Assembly: GCA_011634665.1 (NCBI GenBank)
Contig: WAEK01000009.1
Coordinates: 1,789,501-1,853,500, forward strand
Direction: 5' to 3'
From: Mortierella sp. BCC40632
Lineage: Eukaryota; Mortierellomycota; Mortierellomycetes; Mortierellales; Mortierellaceae
DNA length: 64,000 nucleotides
Part shown: one piece after another, positions 46,767-56,862 of the stretch
Position numbering within the stretch: position 1 is the stretch's first letter
How the letters are laid out: every line of letters starts with the position of its first letter
Made by a program: the position numbers and the translations under genes
The notes under the pieces: generated by a model
What the model was told of the DNA's origin: nothing
Seen by the model: only the letters and a program-made list of their open reading frames with translations
Databases searched by the model: none

Positions 46767-48518
46767 ATGGACCTTCCCATCATCCGCCATTACCTCGGCC
46801 CATTCCTGTCTCGCACAGATCTCATCAACTGTGTCCGTGTATGCCGACAATGGCATGCATCATTCATCCCCTTCCTCTGGCGCAGATGTGACATTACCGC
46901 AGACTGGACTGTAGAAGGTCCCGAGACCTCTCCAACGCTTGACGCTCTCATCCGGAATGCACCCTTCATTCGTGAACTACAACTTCAAACCATCAACGGT
47001 CTCTCCCCTTTTCTCGAGCGTTGCGTCAGCCTCCGTGTGCTCATTGTCCATGGCAAGCAACTCGCCAGCGCGGGCGACTCTCTTTGGATAGAACTTACAG
47101 CACTAGTACGGCGTAATCCGTCCATCGAATGGATCGTCTTTGGCCTCTACCTTGAGAACAGTCCCTCGGCCAAGTTTCTCCAAGCACTTGTCCAATCATG
47201 TCCAAGACTTCGTTGCTACGAGTCAAGTCAATGTCGCTACGATGACCCCGAACAAATGGACGCCCTGATGCAGATTATCACCTCGGTCGATCAAATTCTT
47301 AGCAAGTTTGAGCACTTTGTCAATGTTCCTTTCAACACTCCCGATGTTCTCCCAAATATTCGGCAACTTGTCCTCAAGGATGCTCGTGGACTCTGCACCA
47401 TGACCCAACTCGAGCTCATCTGTCGTTGTCCAAATATCGAAACCCTCAAGTGGTGTGTCGGTCGGGATGCCATCTTTCCTATTCAAGAGTTTTGTCAACG
47501 CATCGCCACTGCCTGCCCAAAACTCCGGAGTTTTCATACAGACAGTTTTGGACTTCAGGGACCCAACGATCTGATGAGAATCATCGACTCTCTCCCCCCA
47601 CTCGAAAGCCTTCTTCTCTGCGGAATGGTCATCAACAGGAATGTTTACAGGGCTTTGGGACGACATTTTTCCAGTCTACAGACGCTGGACGTCATCGACT
47701 GTTTCTATGTCAAGAGCTGGATGACTCAGGAGATCCTCGAAAACTGTCCGAATCTCGTAAAATTGGCCATCTCGAAATTGCTGTTGAGAGATATTGTTCA
47801 GGGCAAAGATTGGGTGGCGCTCAAGCTAGAGGACTTTGCTGTTCATGTGGTTGCTGATTCAGACTCGGTAGCGGATCAATGGATTACATTTGGACAACTG
47901 TCCAAATTGACACAATTACGACGTCTTCATATCGGATCCCCAATATGGTCTAATCGAGTTTGTAATTTCCGGTTCAGTCTAACATCTGGAGTGGACCAGC
48001 TCAGGACACTTACCAAGCTAAGGGATCTAGGATTGGGTGGACATGCTCATGAGATGAGCATTGAGGATGTAGAATGGATTGGACAGACACTTAAATCTCT
48101 CAGGATGGTCGATGGACATTTTCACACAGATTGGCGACAACATCAGGAGCTCTCAAGGCGGCTGAGAGACTTCAAGATTGATCTCAAGATCGATGAAGAA
48201 GGAGAAGAACCAACGTGCTCTTCTAGTATAGATGATGAAGATGAAGAAGATGAAGAGGACGAAGAGGACGACGAATACTATGACTATGAGGATGACGAGG
48301 TAGAAGAAGAAGGAGGCCTTCCAGGGGAGATTCAAGATGGTGAGGACATTGTTCTGACAGAGAGTCAGTCCTTTGAAGATTTTGAAGGCGATCAAGTTGT
48401 TGCGGATGCCTCATTAAGCGAGAGTGTAGTACAGGGGCAATGCAATACCTCCATAGGAATAACATCCGAGGACACTCTTGATCACAGTCAGGAACGGCAC
48501 AAAATCGAACATCAGTAA
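46767..48518 (+). CDS. F-box/LRR-type protein with acidic tail
   Basis: Single exon, 583 aa, start in CCATGG context. An F-box-like N-terminus (about residues 1-45) reads LPIIRHYLGPFLSRTDLINC, then VCRQWHASFIPFLWRR. It is followed by leucine-rich-repeat-like units: PFIRELQLQTINGLSPFLER, NIRQLVLKDARGLC, FSSLQTLDVIDCF, NLVKLAISKLLLRDI and QLRRLHIGSP. The last 100 residues are strongly acidic (DDEDEEDEEDEEDDEYYDYE). It probably recruits a substrate to an SCF ligase. It ends 212 bases from the convergent ALG10 gene. It shares architecture, but little obvious sequence, with the other F-box-type gene. The target is unknown. Confidence 0.75.
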   Translation: MDLPIIRHYLGPFLSRTDLINCVRVCRQWHASFIPFLWRRCDITADWTVEGPETSPTLDALIRNAPFIRELQLQTINGLSPFLERCVSLRVLIVHGKQLASAGDSLWIELTALVRRNPSIEWIVFGLYLENSPSAKFLQALVQSCPRLRCYESSQCRYDDPEQMDALMQIITSVDQILSKFEHFVNVPFNTPDVLPNIRQLVLKDARGLCTMTQLELICRCPNIETLKWCVGRDAIFPIQEFCQRIATACPKLRSFHTDSFGLQGPNDLMRIIDSLPPLESLLLCGMVINRNVYRALGRHFSSLQTLDVIDCFYVKSWMTQEILENCPNLVKLAISKLLLRDIVQGKDWVALKLEDFAVHVVADSDSVADQWITFGQLSKLTQLRRLHIGSPIWSNRVCNFRFSLTSGVDQLRTLTKLRDLGLGGHAHEMSIEDVEWIGQTLKSLRMVDGHFHTDWRQHQELSRRLRDFKIDLKIDEEGEEPTCSSSIDDEDEEDEEDEEDDEYYDYEDDEVEEEGGLPGEIQDGEDIVLTESQSFEDFEGDQVVADASLSESVVQGQCNTSIGITSEDTLDHSQERHKIEHQ

Positions 48519-48730
48519 ATTATTAAACTGTACCATCCACACCCGTCTGCTTTTAGAAACAAGGAGTGGTCAGTGGTGACGGCCTTTATCCTACACTATG
48601 ACTTTACTCCTGGACACATGGGAGGAAGGCGCCTGTCTACACGCGATTTGATCTACTTAATTCTTCGGGTCCTCAGACAATCCTGCTGTGAAGTAGATAG
48701 TGAGAGCAAAATCCTTTTTTTACGTTTGCT

Positions 48731-50955
48731 TCACCACATAAAGCGTTGCAGACCTTCTTCATGGGCCCACCGGAAGGGCTTGTAGAGGAACATTGCAACA
48801 GTAAAAACATTGAGCACCAAATAGACTAGGAACTCGAGCATGAGCCAAGAGCCTCTTGGCTGACGCATTGCAATCCGATAAATCATGTAGGGCATAATGA
48901 AGTACCGGAACTCAAGTAGAGGAGAGGGGATCAAGGTCAAGACTGTTGCAGTTACATAGATCACAATCCACAAGACCGTTTGCTCCGTGGCTAATTTAGA
49001 GTAGATGTGGAGACGACGAGCAAAGGTTGGTCTCAGTGAGTATGAACAGAGCGTTGAGAAAGCGCTTCCTTCAATTGTTGAGACACCCTCTAATGATGTG
49101 ACCCCAAACTTACCGATTGCCTGCCAGCAACACCATGCGGAAAAAATGTATACGGGAATAAGTGCATACAGACCAAGATGATTACCGCGAGAAATAATTC
49201 TCCAGAGATAGAATGTATAGTGTCTGTTATCTGCCAGCAGAAATGGATGCACAAACCTAATCCGATCCCGTATAAATATAATGTCAGTCGCCTTAAAAAA
49301 AAAAAAAAAAAAAAATGAAAAAAAAGGAAAAAAAAAAAAAAAAAGAAAGCAAAGCAAAGCAAAAAACATCATATCTACATTGACACTTACGTAAACTTTT
49401 GGATGCAAAAGGCCATGACCGAGGTGATCACCAATAACGCAGTTACTCTCCTGAAAGAAATTGAGGCACAATACAGAAAATTGAAGCACAAAGTAATTGT
49501 GCATGATCAACCAAATGAGTGAGTTCAGGAATAGAGTACGCGATTTGCAAAATGTAGACCATCCAACTATTAAGAGTGTCTTCTATTACCTTAACGTAGG
49601 CTGAGGAAAGAGTCTTGCAAGTGGAACCACTCCTAGGATGGCAAACAACGACATGGCTGCGGCAAATCCTATAAAGTAGAAGAGTTGGACAACATGGAAT
49701 ACTGGAACATGGTTGGACCGATCGCCTATCGAGCAAACGCACAAAGGATCAGCAAAGTTAGCTTTCTGTGGGAGAAGGGGGAATCATCGAACATTCTACA
49801 GCACGCTTTATCAATATTCCTAAAGGGATTCTTTGAGTCGTACCAAGGACAATGCCTCCATTCCAACGAACAAAGGCCCCAAATCCTGCAAGTAGTCCAA
49901 TGTATGGTAAAGCCATTCTTATGGCGATAAATATCTTTTGCCAAAGCATTTCAATAAATCCCAGGATTGCCATGAACACCTCCGAAAAGGATCGGAGAAA
50001 AGCTCCCTTCGGATCAAATTGGCGACGCTCCGCAGGACTGGCGAGATCGAGAAGTGATGTGCCCAAGATAAAGAGAGACCAAATGATGTTGGTTTGACGA
50101 AATGTCAGAGCAACTGCTGAGAACTACTTGTGAGAAGAAGAAGAAGAAGAAGAAGAAGAAAAAAAAAAAAAAAAAAAAAAGTAGAATTAGAATTAGAATA
50201 TACTCGATGAACCAAGGTACACACAAGTTCGGCTAACAATTGGATTGGGGTTGGGGGAGAGTTGAAGTTTACCAAGGCTGCTAGGAGGTGACTCCGTTTC
50301 TTGGCTGCGAGCCAAGACAGGAGCACAAAAGCAACACTCCCACCATCGGTATAGTACAGAAAGTTGTAGAACCAGAGGTTGGGAAAGAAGATGATGACGG
50401 CAGCGGTGGTTAAGCGTTCCTGTGCATTAAGGAGTGGGTGGAGTCGCTCGAGAAGTGAGGAGGTGGCATAGAGGATCAACAGCGGATACAGGAGATTGGT
50501 GAGGCGGAGGAGAAGAGTCGAACAAAGGGGTCTCTGAGCAAGAAGGAGGATATTGCTGATAACATATCTATGATGTGTCCATAAGGATGAGAATGGTCAG
50601 TTGCTGGTTTATCTTCTTTTTTATCCGCACACATCCATGTAGCCTCAAAGTCATGAAGCACATACAATCCAGGAGGGGTGGTGAGCTTGTGGTCCCAGGT
50701 CCAATAATCGCCTTGGCAATATCGCTGAGCCTGTGGTACATGAAAGATCTCATCCTAGGGGAACGGTAGAGGAGCGCCCAAAGCACCATGGTGAGACTCA
50801 GAGGGAAAGAGTGAGAGCGAGTCGATGGACAGATGGAAAGTGGGCGCGTTTACCATGTAAGGATGAGGTTGGACCGTGTTCCACAGGGCAGTGACCACGG
50901 CGATCGCGGACAGATGGAGACTGACGACGAGAGCCGGCGTGGCCTGGCTCGACAT
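48731..50955 (-). CDS. ALG10: ALG10, dolichyl-P-Glc alpha-1,2-glucosyltransferase
   Basis: Seven exons: 50955-50854, 50754-50666, 50567-50273, 50123-49844, 49725-49590, 49450-49391 and 49256-48731 (1488 nt, 495 aa; the human enzyme is 473 aa). It adds the third, terminal glucose to the lipid-linked oligosaccharide in the ER lumen before N-glycosylation. Family marks: [18 protein letters not shown] with the catalytic-loop acidic pair, TTPPGLYVI across intron 2, [28 protein letters not shown] at the start of exon 4, and [22 protein letters not shown] sequence (WRI here) at the start of exon 7. Many hydrophobic segments give a multi-pass membrane protein. Exon 3 starts after CATCATAG, because only this acceptor keeps GLYVISN. 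Intron T-tracts sit upstream of the exon 4 and exon 7 acceptors. Confidence 0.94.
50132..50180. repeat. (GAA)n plus A-run in ALG10 intron 3
   Basis: On the coding strand this is a T run then a TTC repeat, ending about ten bases before the exon 4 acceptor, so it forms the polypyrimidine tract. Confidence 0.85.
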
Positions 50956-52803
50956 CTCGCCTGGTCTATGGGGAAGGGGTAAGTGGAAAGAAGATGGCAA
51001 GGATGGTGAGGAGAAATGTATGTGTTTGTGTGCTGGCAAGAGACAGCAACGTTCGTGCTTGAGCAATGAATGAATTAAAACAAGAGAAAAAGCGATCTCA
51101 TCTCTGTTCCAAATGTGGAATAGAGACAGGGTATGTATTCCTTGTGGGGGCAAAAACATGAAATCCTCTGTGCCTGGCTCCAGTACGCCAAAATGACAGT
51201 TGGGATCAGCGTCCAATCAGGGTGCACCCTTGTTTGTCTCAATGTCTTGATTCACCTAGTACTCCCTTCCCTCTCCTCTTCCTCTCTTTTCCGACGCGTA
51301 CCAGTTGTTCGTGCCTAGGACAACGATGTAGCCAGAGGTACACTAGCAGCTTCTTAGAATTTGGTCGAGCCGAACCCATATTCTCTCCACCCCCCTATTT
51401 ATCCAAGCATCAGTCCACAGATGTTTTTTTTACTATTCTCTTTCTCATTGATCTTTCTTGGATGGGATACTTCTGAATCATTATGTATCAAGACGAACTT
51501 TGGTGTCCAGGACAAGCAGGCGTATAAGAGTAGCCATGTAAACGAAAATACTTTTGCTCATTATATTGCTTTTCCTTCTACTTTTCTCAATTGGCCAAAA
51601 GGTGAACTGCGCTCCTTCGAGCAAGACTGCCCCCCTGACTCTGAGTACTCTTCCTGCACCTTCAGCTCTTATTGTCATCCTCTTTTCTCTCGGCTGCACC
51701 TCTTTTACACTTCCGTTAAGAGCTCATGACTACCCTCGACGCTGAATGTCTTGATCTCGATCTTAATATGAAGTATACGATGAAGGGTAAATACAGTATC
51801 AGCAGCTTTGAGAACACCATTGGCGCTACTCAAATGGAGTTTATTCGTCCATCGAAAGAAGAAAGTAGATGCAGTTTAATATGGCACTTCTAGGACAAGG
51901 AATTAAAAACACCCCACTCAAACAATCTTGAGTATGCTGTCATATCTCGGTAATCGGCATAGAGTAACACACTGAACTCACAGCATTCCATCGACAGTTA
52001 CTCGAACCCGTCAAGAGTCCAAGCCGCCTCTCAGTGGAGCAATAGGTAGATGGTGAAACTCTCAAAGGTTACTCTGTCTAGAGGGTTTGGCACTCCAATG
52101 AATCACAACGATCATGTCTTCCACAACTTTATTGTGGAAGAACGCTTTGCACAACTTTAAAAAAAAAAATGGTAACCAAAGATAATCCGATAGGAATTTG
52201 TTACTGCCAGCTGTTTTCCCCCCTCCTTCCCTCCTTCCCCTCACACGCCAACTCTGTGACCAGTCAAGTTTTGAGCAGGAAGGTCTAGCAGTAGAACACT
52301 CACTGGAATGCTTGATTTCTCGTAACCAAAGCTTAGAGATTTCCTTTGTCCATTGATGCGATTTCGAAAGCTCATTGTTGTATTTTTAACTGCTACTAGC
52401 AGTGAGCTCTGAGAAAGAAAACAATAATAAGCGAGTCGCTGCATTCCAAGCCAAAAAAAAAAAAATTAATAGGCTTGTTAGGATAGAGCTCATCAACTAA
52501 ACCCGCTTCAACATTCCAATACTCCAAGCCCCGACTTTTAGTCCTTGAACGTCGGGTGGCAGACGGATTTTTTTTTCTTTTTTTCTTTCAGAGAAGAGTA
52601 TGAGGCAGAGCCTTTGTAGTCTACCTGGACTCCACTGTTAGAGGGAGCTAACCGCGCTCCTGTTTCTTCATCGCGAATAGGAGAGCCCTATGAATAGCCT
52701 CATTTCGCTTTGAGCGACTGTGCACATCCGTGCAGCAGCCAAGATAAACCAACCAGATCCATCCTAGTGACCCTGATCAGGAACGAATGCAGGAAGAAAG
52801 AAG

Positions 52804-52809
<6 letters not shown>

Positions 52810-52839
<30 letters not shown>
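52810..52839. repeat. (GA)15 microsatellite
   Basis: Plain GA dinucleotide run in non-coding sequence, preceded by AAGAAAGAAAG. Confidence 0.9.
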
Positions 52840-52841
<2 letters not shown>

Positions 52842-53637
52842 AGGGTTCTGTGCAAAGTTTGTATGTATGGTTGTCTGACCCTCAGCAGGTCCATTCAGGG
52901 ATGTTCAAGGCCCCTCTTTTTTCTTTTTTTCGTTTTTTTGTCAGCTGCAAGACAACAAAGGCGGGGAGGGGGTACCTACAAAGCCTGCACCCGCTGATGT
53001 AAAAATGACCGAAGGAACCAGCTAGGCTTTTGTATCTTGAGGTCTGTTGAGAACAAAAGAATATTGCCGAACAACCAGAGCCTGACGCGAAAGAAATCCG
53101 ATCAAGGCACAGGTTAGAAGGCCGTGAATAGCAAGCCCACAGCCCTTTTTTTTTTGAGTCGTGTCATGCCTATCAGAGCGGGTTCCTCGAATACTCAAAC
53201 TTTGGGCCAAAAAAAAAAAAAAAAAAAAGCCCTCCCTCCAAAGGGCACCAGGATAGAGAGAGAAAGGATGGAGATAGAGATTGGATATGGTCCGCCATCA
53301 CGTGCTTGGAAAGCGGTTATGTGTTTCCAGGGACAAGGCTGCAGGAAGTGAGGAGGAGGAGACAAAGCAAACGCGCGAGAGGCGGTCATTGTGCAGACAG
53401 CGCGAGAGTGAGGACAAGGGTCATGGATGGGAGTGAGTGAGTGGGTCTCGAAGGGGGGGCTTTGCGCTTTGCAAACAGATGGTGATGCAAAAACAGGTCG
53501 GCCACATTTGATTGCATAGATCGAGGCGAGAGTGGAAGGATGGTGCAGAATGAACGAGAGCCATTGTACTTTTTTGGCTTTGCCTTTCTGGATAAGAAGG
53601 ATCAGAGGAGGAAGGCGAGGAAGAGTGGCCAAGTCGG

Positions 53638-53641
<4 letters not shown>

Positions 53642-53669
<28 letters not shown>
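53642..53669. repeat. (GA)14 microsatellite
   Basis: GA dinucleotide run at the left end of the purine-rich block upstream of the Rac gene. Confidence 0.9.
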
Positions 53670-54120
53670 CGGAGACAGGCACAACAAAAAGCACAAGCAC
53701 AGGCACAGAGAGACAGGAACAGGCACCAAACCAAACAGACACGGACAAAAGGACAACGACCAAGGAGGAGTGCAAGCACCGGTCCGCTGCTGTGTTGTCA
53801 ATGCGCTCTCTTGGTATCATCCAGAGAGGCGCGGAGAGGAAGCGAACGGAAGAAAGAGAGAAAGAGAAAGAGAGAAAGAGAAGAACAACGAGAGCGAGCG
53901 AACGAGCGAACGAGAGAGAGAGAGAGAGAGCGAGAGCGCGGCAACATAATGATGAAGTCTGTCAGAAAGATGAGGCGGGACCGACCAATTATTCTGTCTG
54001 TCTGTCTGTCTGTTGTCGCCCGTTTTTTTCTTCTCACTAACTCTCTCTTCGCATATTTTTTTTTTCTCTCCTTTCTCTCTCTCGTCCTTTTCTCTTTCTC
54101 TTTTAACCTGTCCCGCCGTC

Positions 54121-54300
54121 GTCTGTCCGCACGAAGCTCTCTGTCTCTCTCTCTTTCTCTCTCCCTCTCTCTCACACACACTTACTCTCTTCTCTCTTCT
54201 CTCTTCTCTCTTCTCTCTTCTCTCTCTTCTCTCTTTCTCTCTTTCTCTCTTTCTCTCTTTCTCTCTTTCTCTCTTTCTCTCTTCTCTTTCTTTCTCCATT
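54121..54300. repeat. CTCTTT/TCTCTTC pyrimidine repeat array
   Basis: Repeats of TCTCTTC and then CTTTCTCT cover about 110 bases within a longer CT-rich stretch that leads to the Rac start region. It is probably promoter or 5' leader sequence. Confidence 0.85.
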
Positions 54301-54501
54301 CACATCCGCATCATCACTCCTTGATCGGTCGGCTTGCTCGGCTCCTGCGCCTGCCTGTTTTGCCACCCGTCTCATCATCCCCCCCTTTTTTTCTTTTTTT
54401 CCTCTCCTCTTTCTCCCTTCTCCCCGGCCCTGGCGCAGATCTCCCCCTCGCCCATCTCTTTTCCTTCCACCACCACCACCACCACCACCACCACCACCGC
54501 C

Positions 54502-55457
54502 ATGCGAGACAATCAAATGTTGATGGATCGTCGGTATGTCCCTGCCCCGGCTATGCGGCTCGTCCCCTTGCCAAATATTGCTGCTGCTCCTCTTCCATCG
54601 TTTCTTCCACGAACACTCGATCTCTTCACTAACTGCCTTTGTGCCTTCTCGCATCTGTTCATCATCCTGCCATCCTGTGTTTCCATCGGTCATCATGATC
54701 TCATGATTGCATCCCACTGCATCATCTGGCTATTTTTTCAATCTCTCTCTTTCTCCTCTGTCACCTTCATCAGACGGAGCTGTCGGAAAGGTATCCTCGA
54801 ACCCCTGTTGCGCACTCCTGCTTGCTTTGCCTACCTTCCCCCCTCGGAGGAGTTTGCACTGCCCTGTCTGGCCATTGTTGTGTTGCTTGGCTCTACGCTA
54901 TTCAGACTTGAAGATTCTCATCTTTCATTTCTTTCTCTTCTCTTTGAATCGAACTCTTTTTATTTTATTTTATTTTTTTTTTCTAGACTTGTCTCTTGAT
55001 CAGCTACACAACCAATGCATTCCCAGGAGAATACATTCCTACTGTGTAAGGACTAGCGAGGGCGCGCCGAGAAGGAGAGGCGCTAAAAGAAAGAAAAGAG
55101 AAAGTGAAAGAGAGTGTGAGGGTGTGTGTGTGTATGTGTATGAGTGAGTGAGAGCAAGTGGAGGAGAAGCGGATTAGCTGCAAGATGAACAGGATGAGCC
55201 ATTATTGCACGCACGCCCTTGGGCGACATGCCAGTCGGTTGTCAGGAGCATACAAGAAATTGGCAAGCAAGCATAATCGATTTTGGCTCTGATTAGCAAC
55301 GACAATATTTCGGCACATCGGGATATTAGGAATGACGAGGCGTGCCTCATCATCCTCATCCTCATCCTCATCCTCATCCTCATAGCCATCATCTCTGTTC
55401 ATGGGCATATTCGCTCACCTGTCTCCCCTTGTCTATTCAGGATGCTGACACTATAAT

Positions 55458-55490
<33 letters not shown>

Positions 55491-56416
55491 CCTCCTCTCT
55501 CTCTACTTCCATCTGGGCCCCCCGCATCCCAATCCAGCTTTGACAACTATTCTGCCAATGTTATGGTCGATGGCAAGCCCATCAATCTCGGACTCTGGGA
55601 TACAGCCGGTCAGGAGGATTACGATCGTCTCCGCCCTCTCTCGTACCCCCAGACCGACGTCTTTTTGATCTGCTTCTCTCTCGTCAGCCCCCCATCGTTC
55701 GAGAACGTCAAATCCAAGGTAAGAAGGATGAGAAAAAAAAAGAAAAGAAAAGAAAAAAAAAAAAAAAGTGGACTCGATCAACTTGATTCTCTTTTGTCAC
55801 TTCTCCACAACTTGCACTCTATCCAAAGTTGGACTGAGAGAGAGAGAGAGAGAAAGGCCTAATGCCCAGGGACCATCTTTATTGGTCACCGGCCTGTTCT
55901 CTCTCTTTCTCTCTATTCTTTTGCTCCCACCCCTTCTCGAAGGAGTGAAAGGACGCTCAATACGACATGGCTCGTCCAATCCCGTGCTTTCATCAGTTGT
56001 CCGTTATCAGCCGCAGTGGGAACCCCCCAGAAGCCTCGACCATGAGGACGGGAACTCGCTTTAATACCTCACAGTCGTGCTTGGTTGAATCCTCCATTGA
56101 CGCCCTTTTTTTAAACATTTCCTAGTGGTACCCTGAGATCAGCCATCATGCGCCCAACATTCCCACCATCCTCGTCGGCACAAAGTTGGATTTGCGTGAA
56201 GAGCGTGAGACCGTCGAAAAGTTGCGTGAGAAGCGCATGTCGCCCATCACATATCCCCAGGGTCTCCAGATGGCCAAGGAAATCTCTGCCGTCCGTTACC
56301 TCGAGTGCTCTGCCTTGACCCAGAAGGGTCTTAAGAACGTCTTTGACGAGGCCATCCGTGCCGTCTTGTGCCCTGTCCAGCCCTCCAAGAAGGCCAAGAA
56401 GTGCCTTATTCTGTAA
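54502..56416 (+). CDS. RAC1: Rac-type Rho GTPase, first exon disrupted
   Basis: Clear exons: 54774-54790 (DGAVGK), 54987-55045 ([19 protein letters not shown]), 55538-55718 (Switch [32 protein letters not shown]) and 56126-56416 ([22 protein letters not shown], basic tail). The protein ends CLIL, a geranylgeranylation CaaX box. Rac GTPases steer actin, NADPH oxidase and polarised growth. The best start, ATG at 54502 after a CAC-rich leader, begins an exon ending at 54533. It has 32 coding bases where 31 are needed. In the frame that would reach exon 2 it reads ETIKC and then a TGA stop, where Rac proteins read TIKCVVVG. No ATG there is in the right frame, and the first P-loop Gly is lost. With a normal first exon the protein would be 192 aa, the usual Rac length. 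A sequence error or a true lesion is possible. Confidence 0.85.
55349..55383 (+). repeat. (TCATCC)n hexamer repeat in Rac intron
   Basis: Nearly six copies of a CATCCT hexamer lie in the intron between exons 3 and 4. A T-tract of about 30 bases (55460-55490) follows, before the acceptor at 55537. Confidence 0.9.
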
Positions 56417-56674
56417 AATGAGTTATTTTCAAGAAGGACTCTGTCATTTCATCCCACTCTCTCCTTTCCCTTCTTCCTCTTTTCTCCTCCTCTCTCCATC
56501 TGTCTACGGGACTTATCTGACATTCCTTTTCCTCACGTAAAGCTTTGGATGCTCTCTCCTATTTATTTATTCTTTGATTGCTCAGCTGCCAATGTTCTCG
56601 GCTGTGTCAAAACAAAGAAGAGGAGCTCTAGGCCATGTAAACCCACGTTCCTTTTTCATAGTATGACCCATTCC

Positions 56675-56717
<43 letters not shown>

Positions 56718-56827
56718 CATCTCTCATTCTCTCACACGCACACTCACTCCTTTTACAAATATTGACGCAGCCAAAGCGGAGATGGAGGAGGAAACTCCTC
56801 CACTTTTGCCCAATTCCTCTACGAAAT

Positions 56828-56862
<35 letters not shown>

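Larger units (their letters stand above)
50956..54501. other. 3.5 kb intergenic with GA/CT strand switch before the Rac gene
   Basis: The left end is the ALG10 promoter. The middle (51.1-53.5 kb) shows no convincing gene; small hydrophobic frames at 51.5-51.75 kb lack an ATG. From 53642 to about 53935 the plus strand is purine-rich (GA repeats), and from about 53995 to 54470 it is pyrimidine-rich (CTGT, then TCTTTCTC repeats). It ends in a CAC repeat at 54468-54498 next to the Rac start region. Confidence 0.6.

Noticed and set aside
49090..49362. CRISPR or tandem array suspected at the AAAGC repeats near 49345-49365
   Set aside because: Only a few AAAGC units beside an A homopolymer in an ALG10 intron; no spacers.
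51554..51745. Possible small secreted peptide (LIILLFLLLFSIGQ start)
   Set aside because: The frame opens with TTG, not ATG, and no upstream exon with a start was found.
53532..54632. 366-aa open frame through the GA/CT region before Rac
   Set aside because: It consists of Arg-Glu, Ser-Leu, Phe and His runs coded by microsatellites and overlaps the Rac leader and first exon. Low-complexity artefact.
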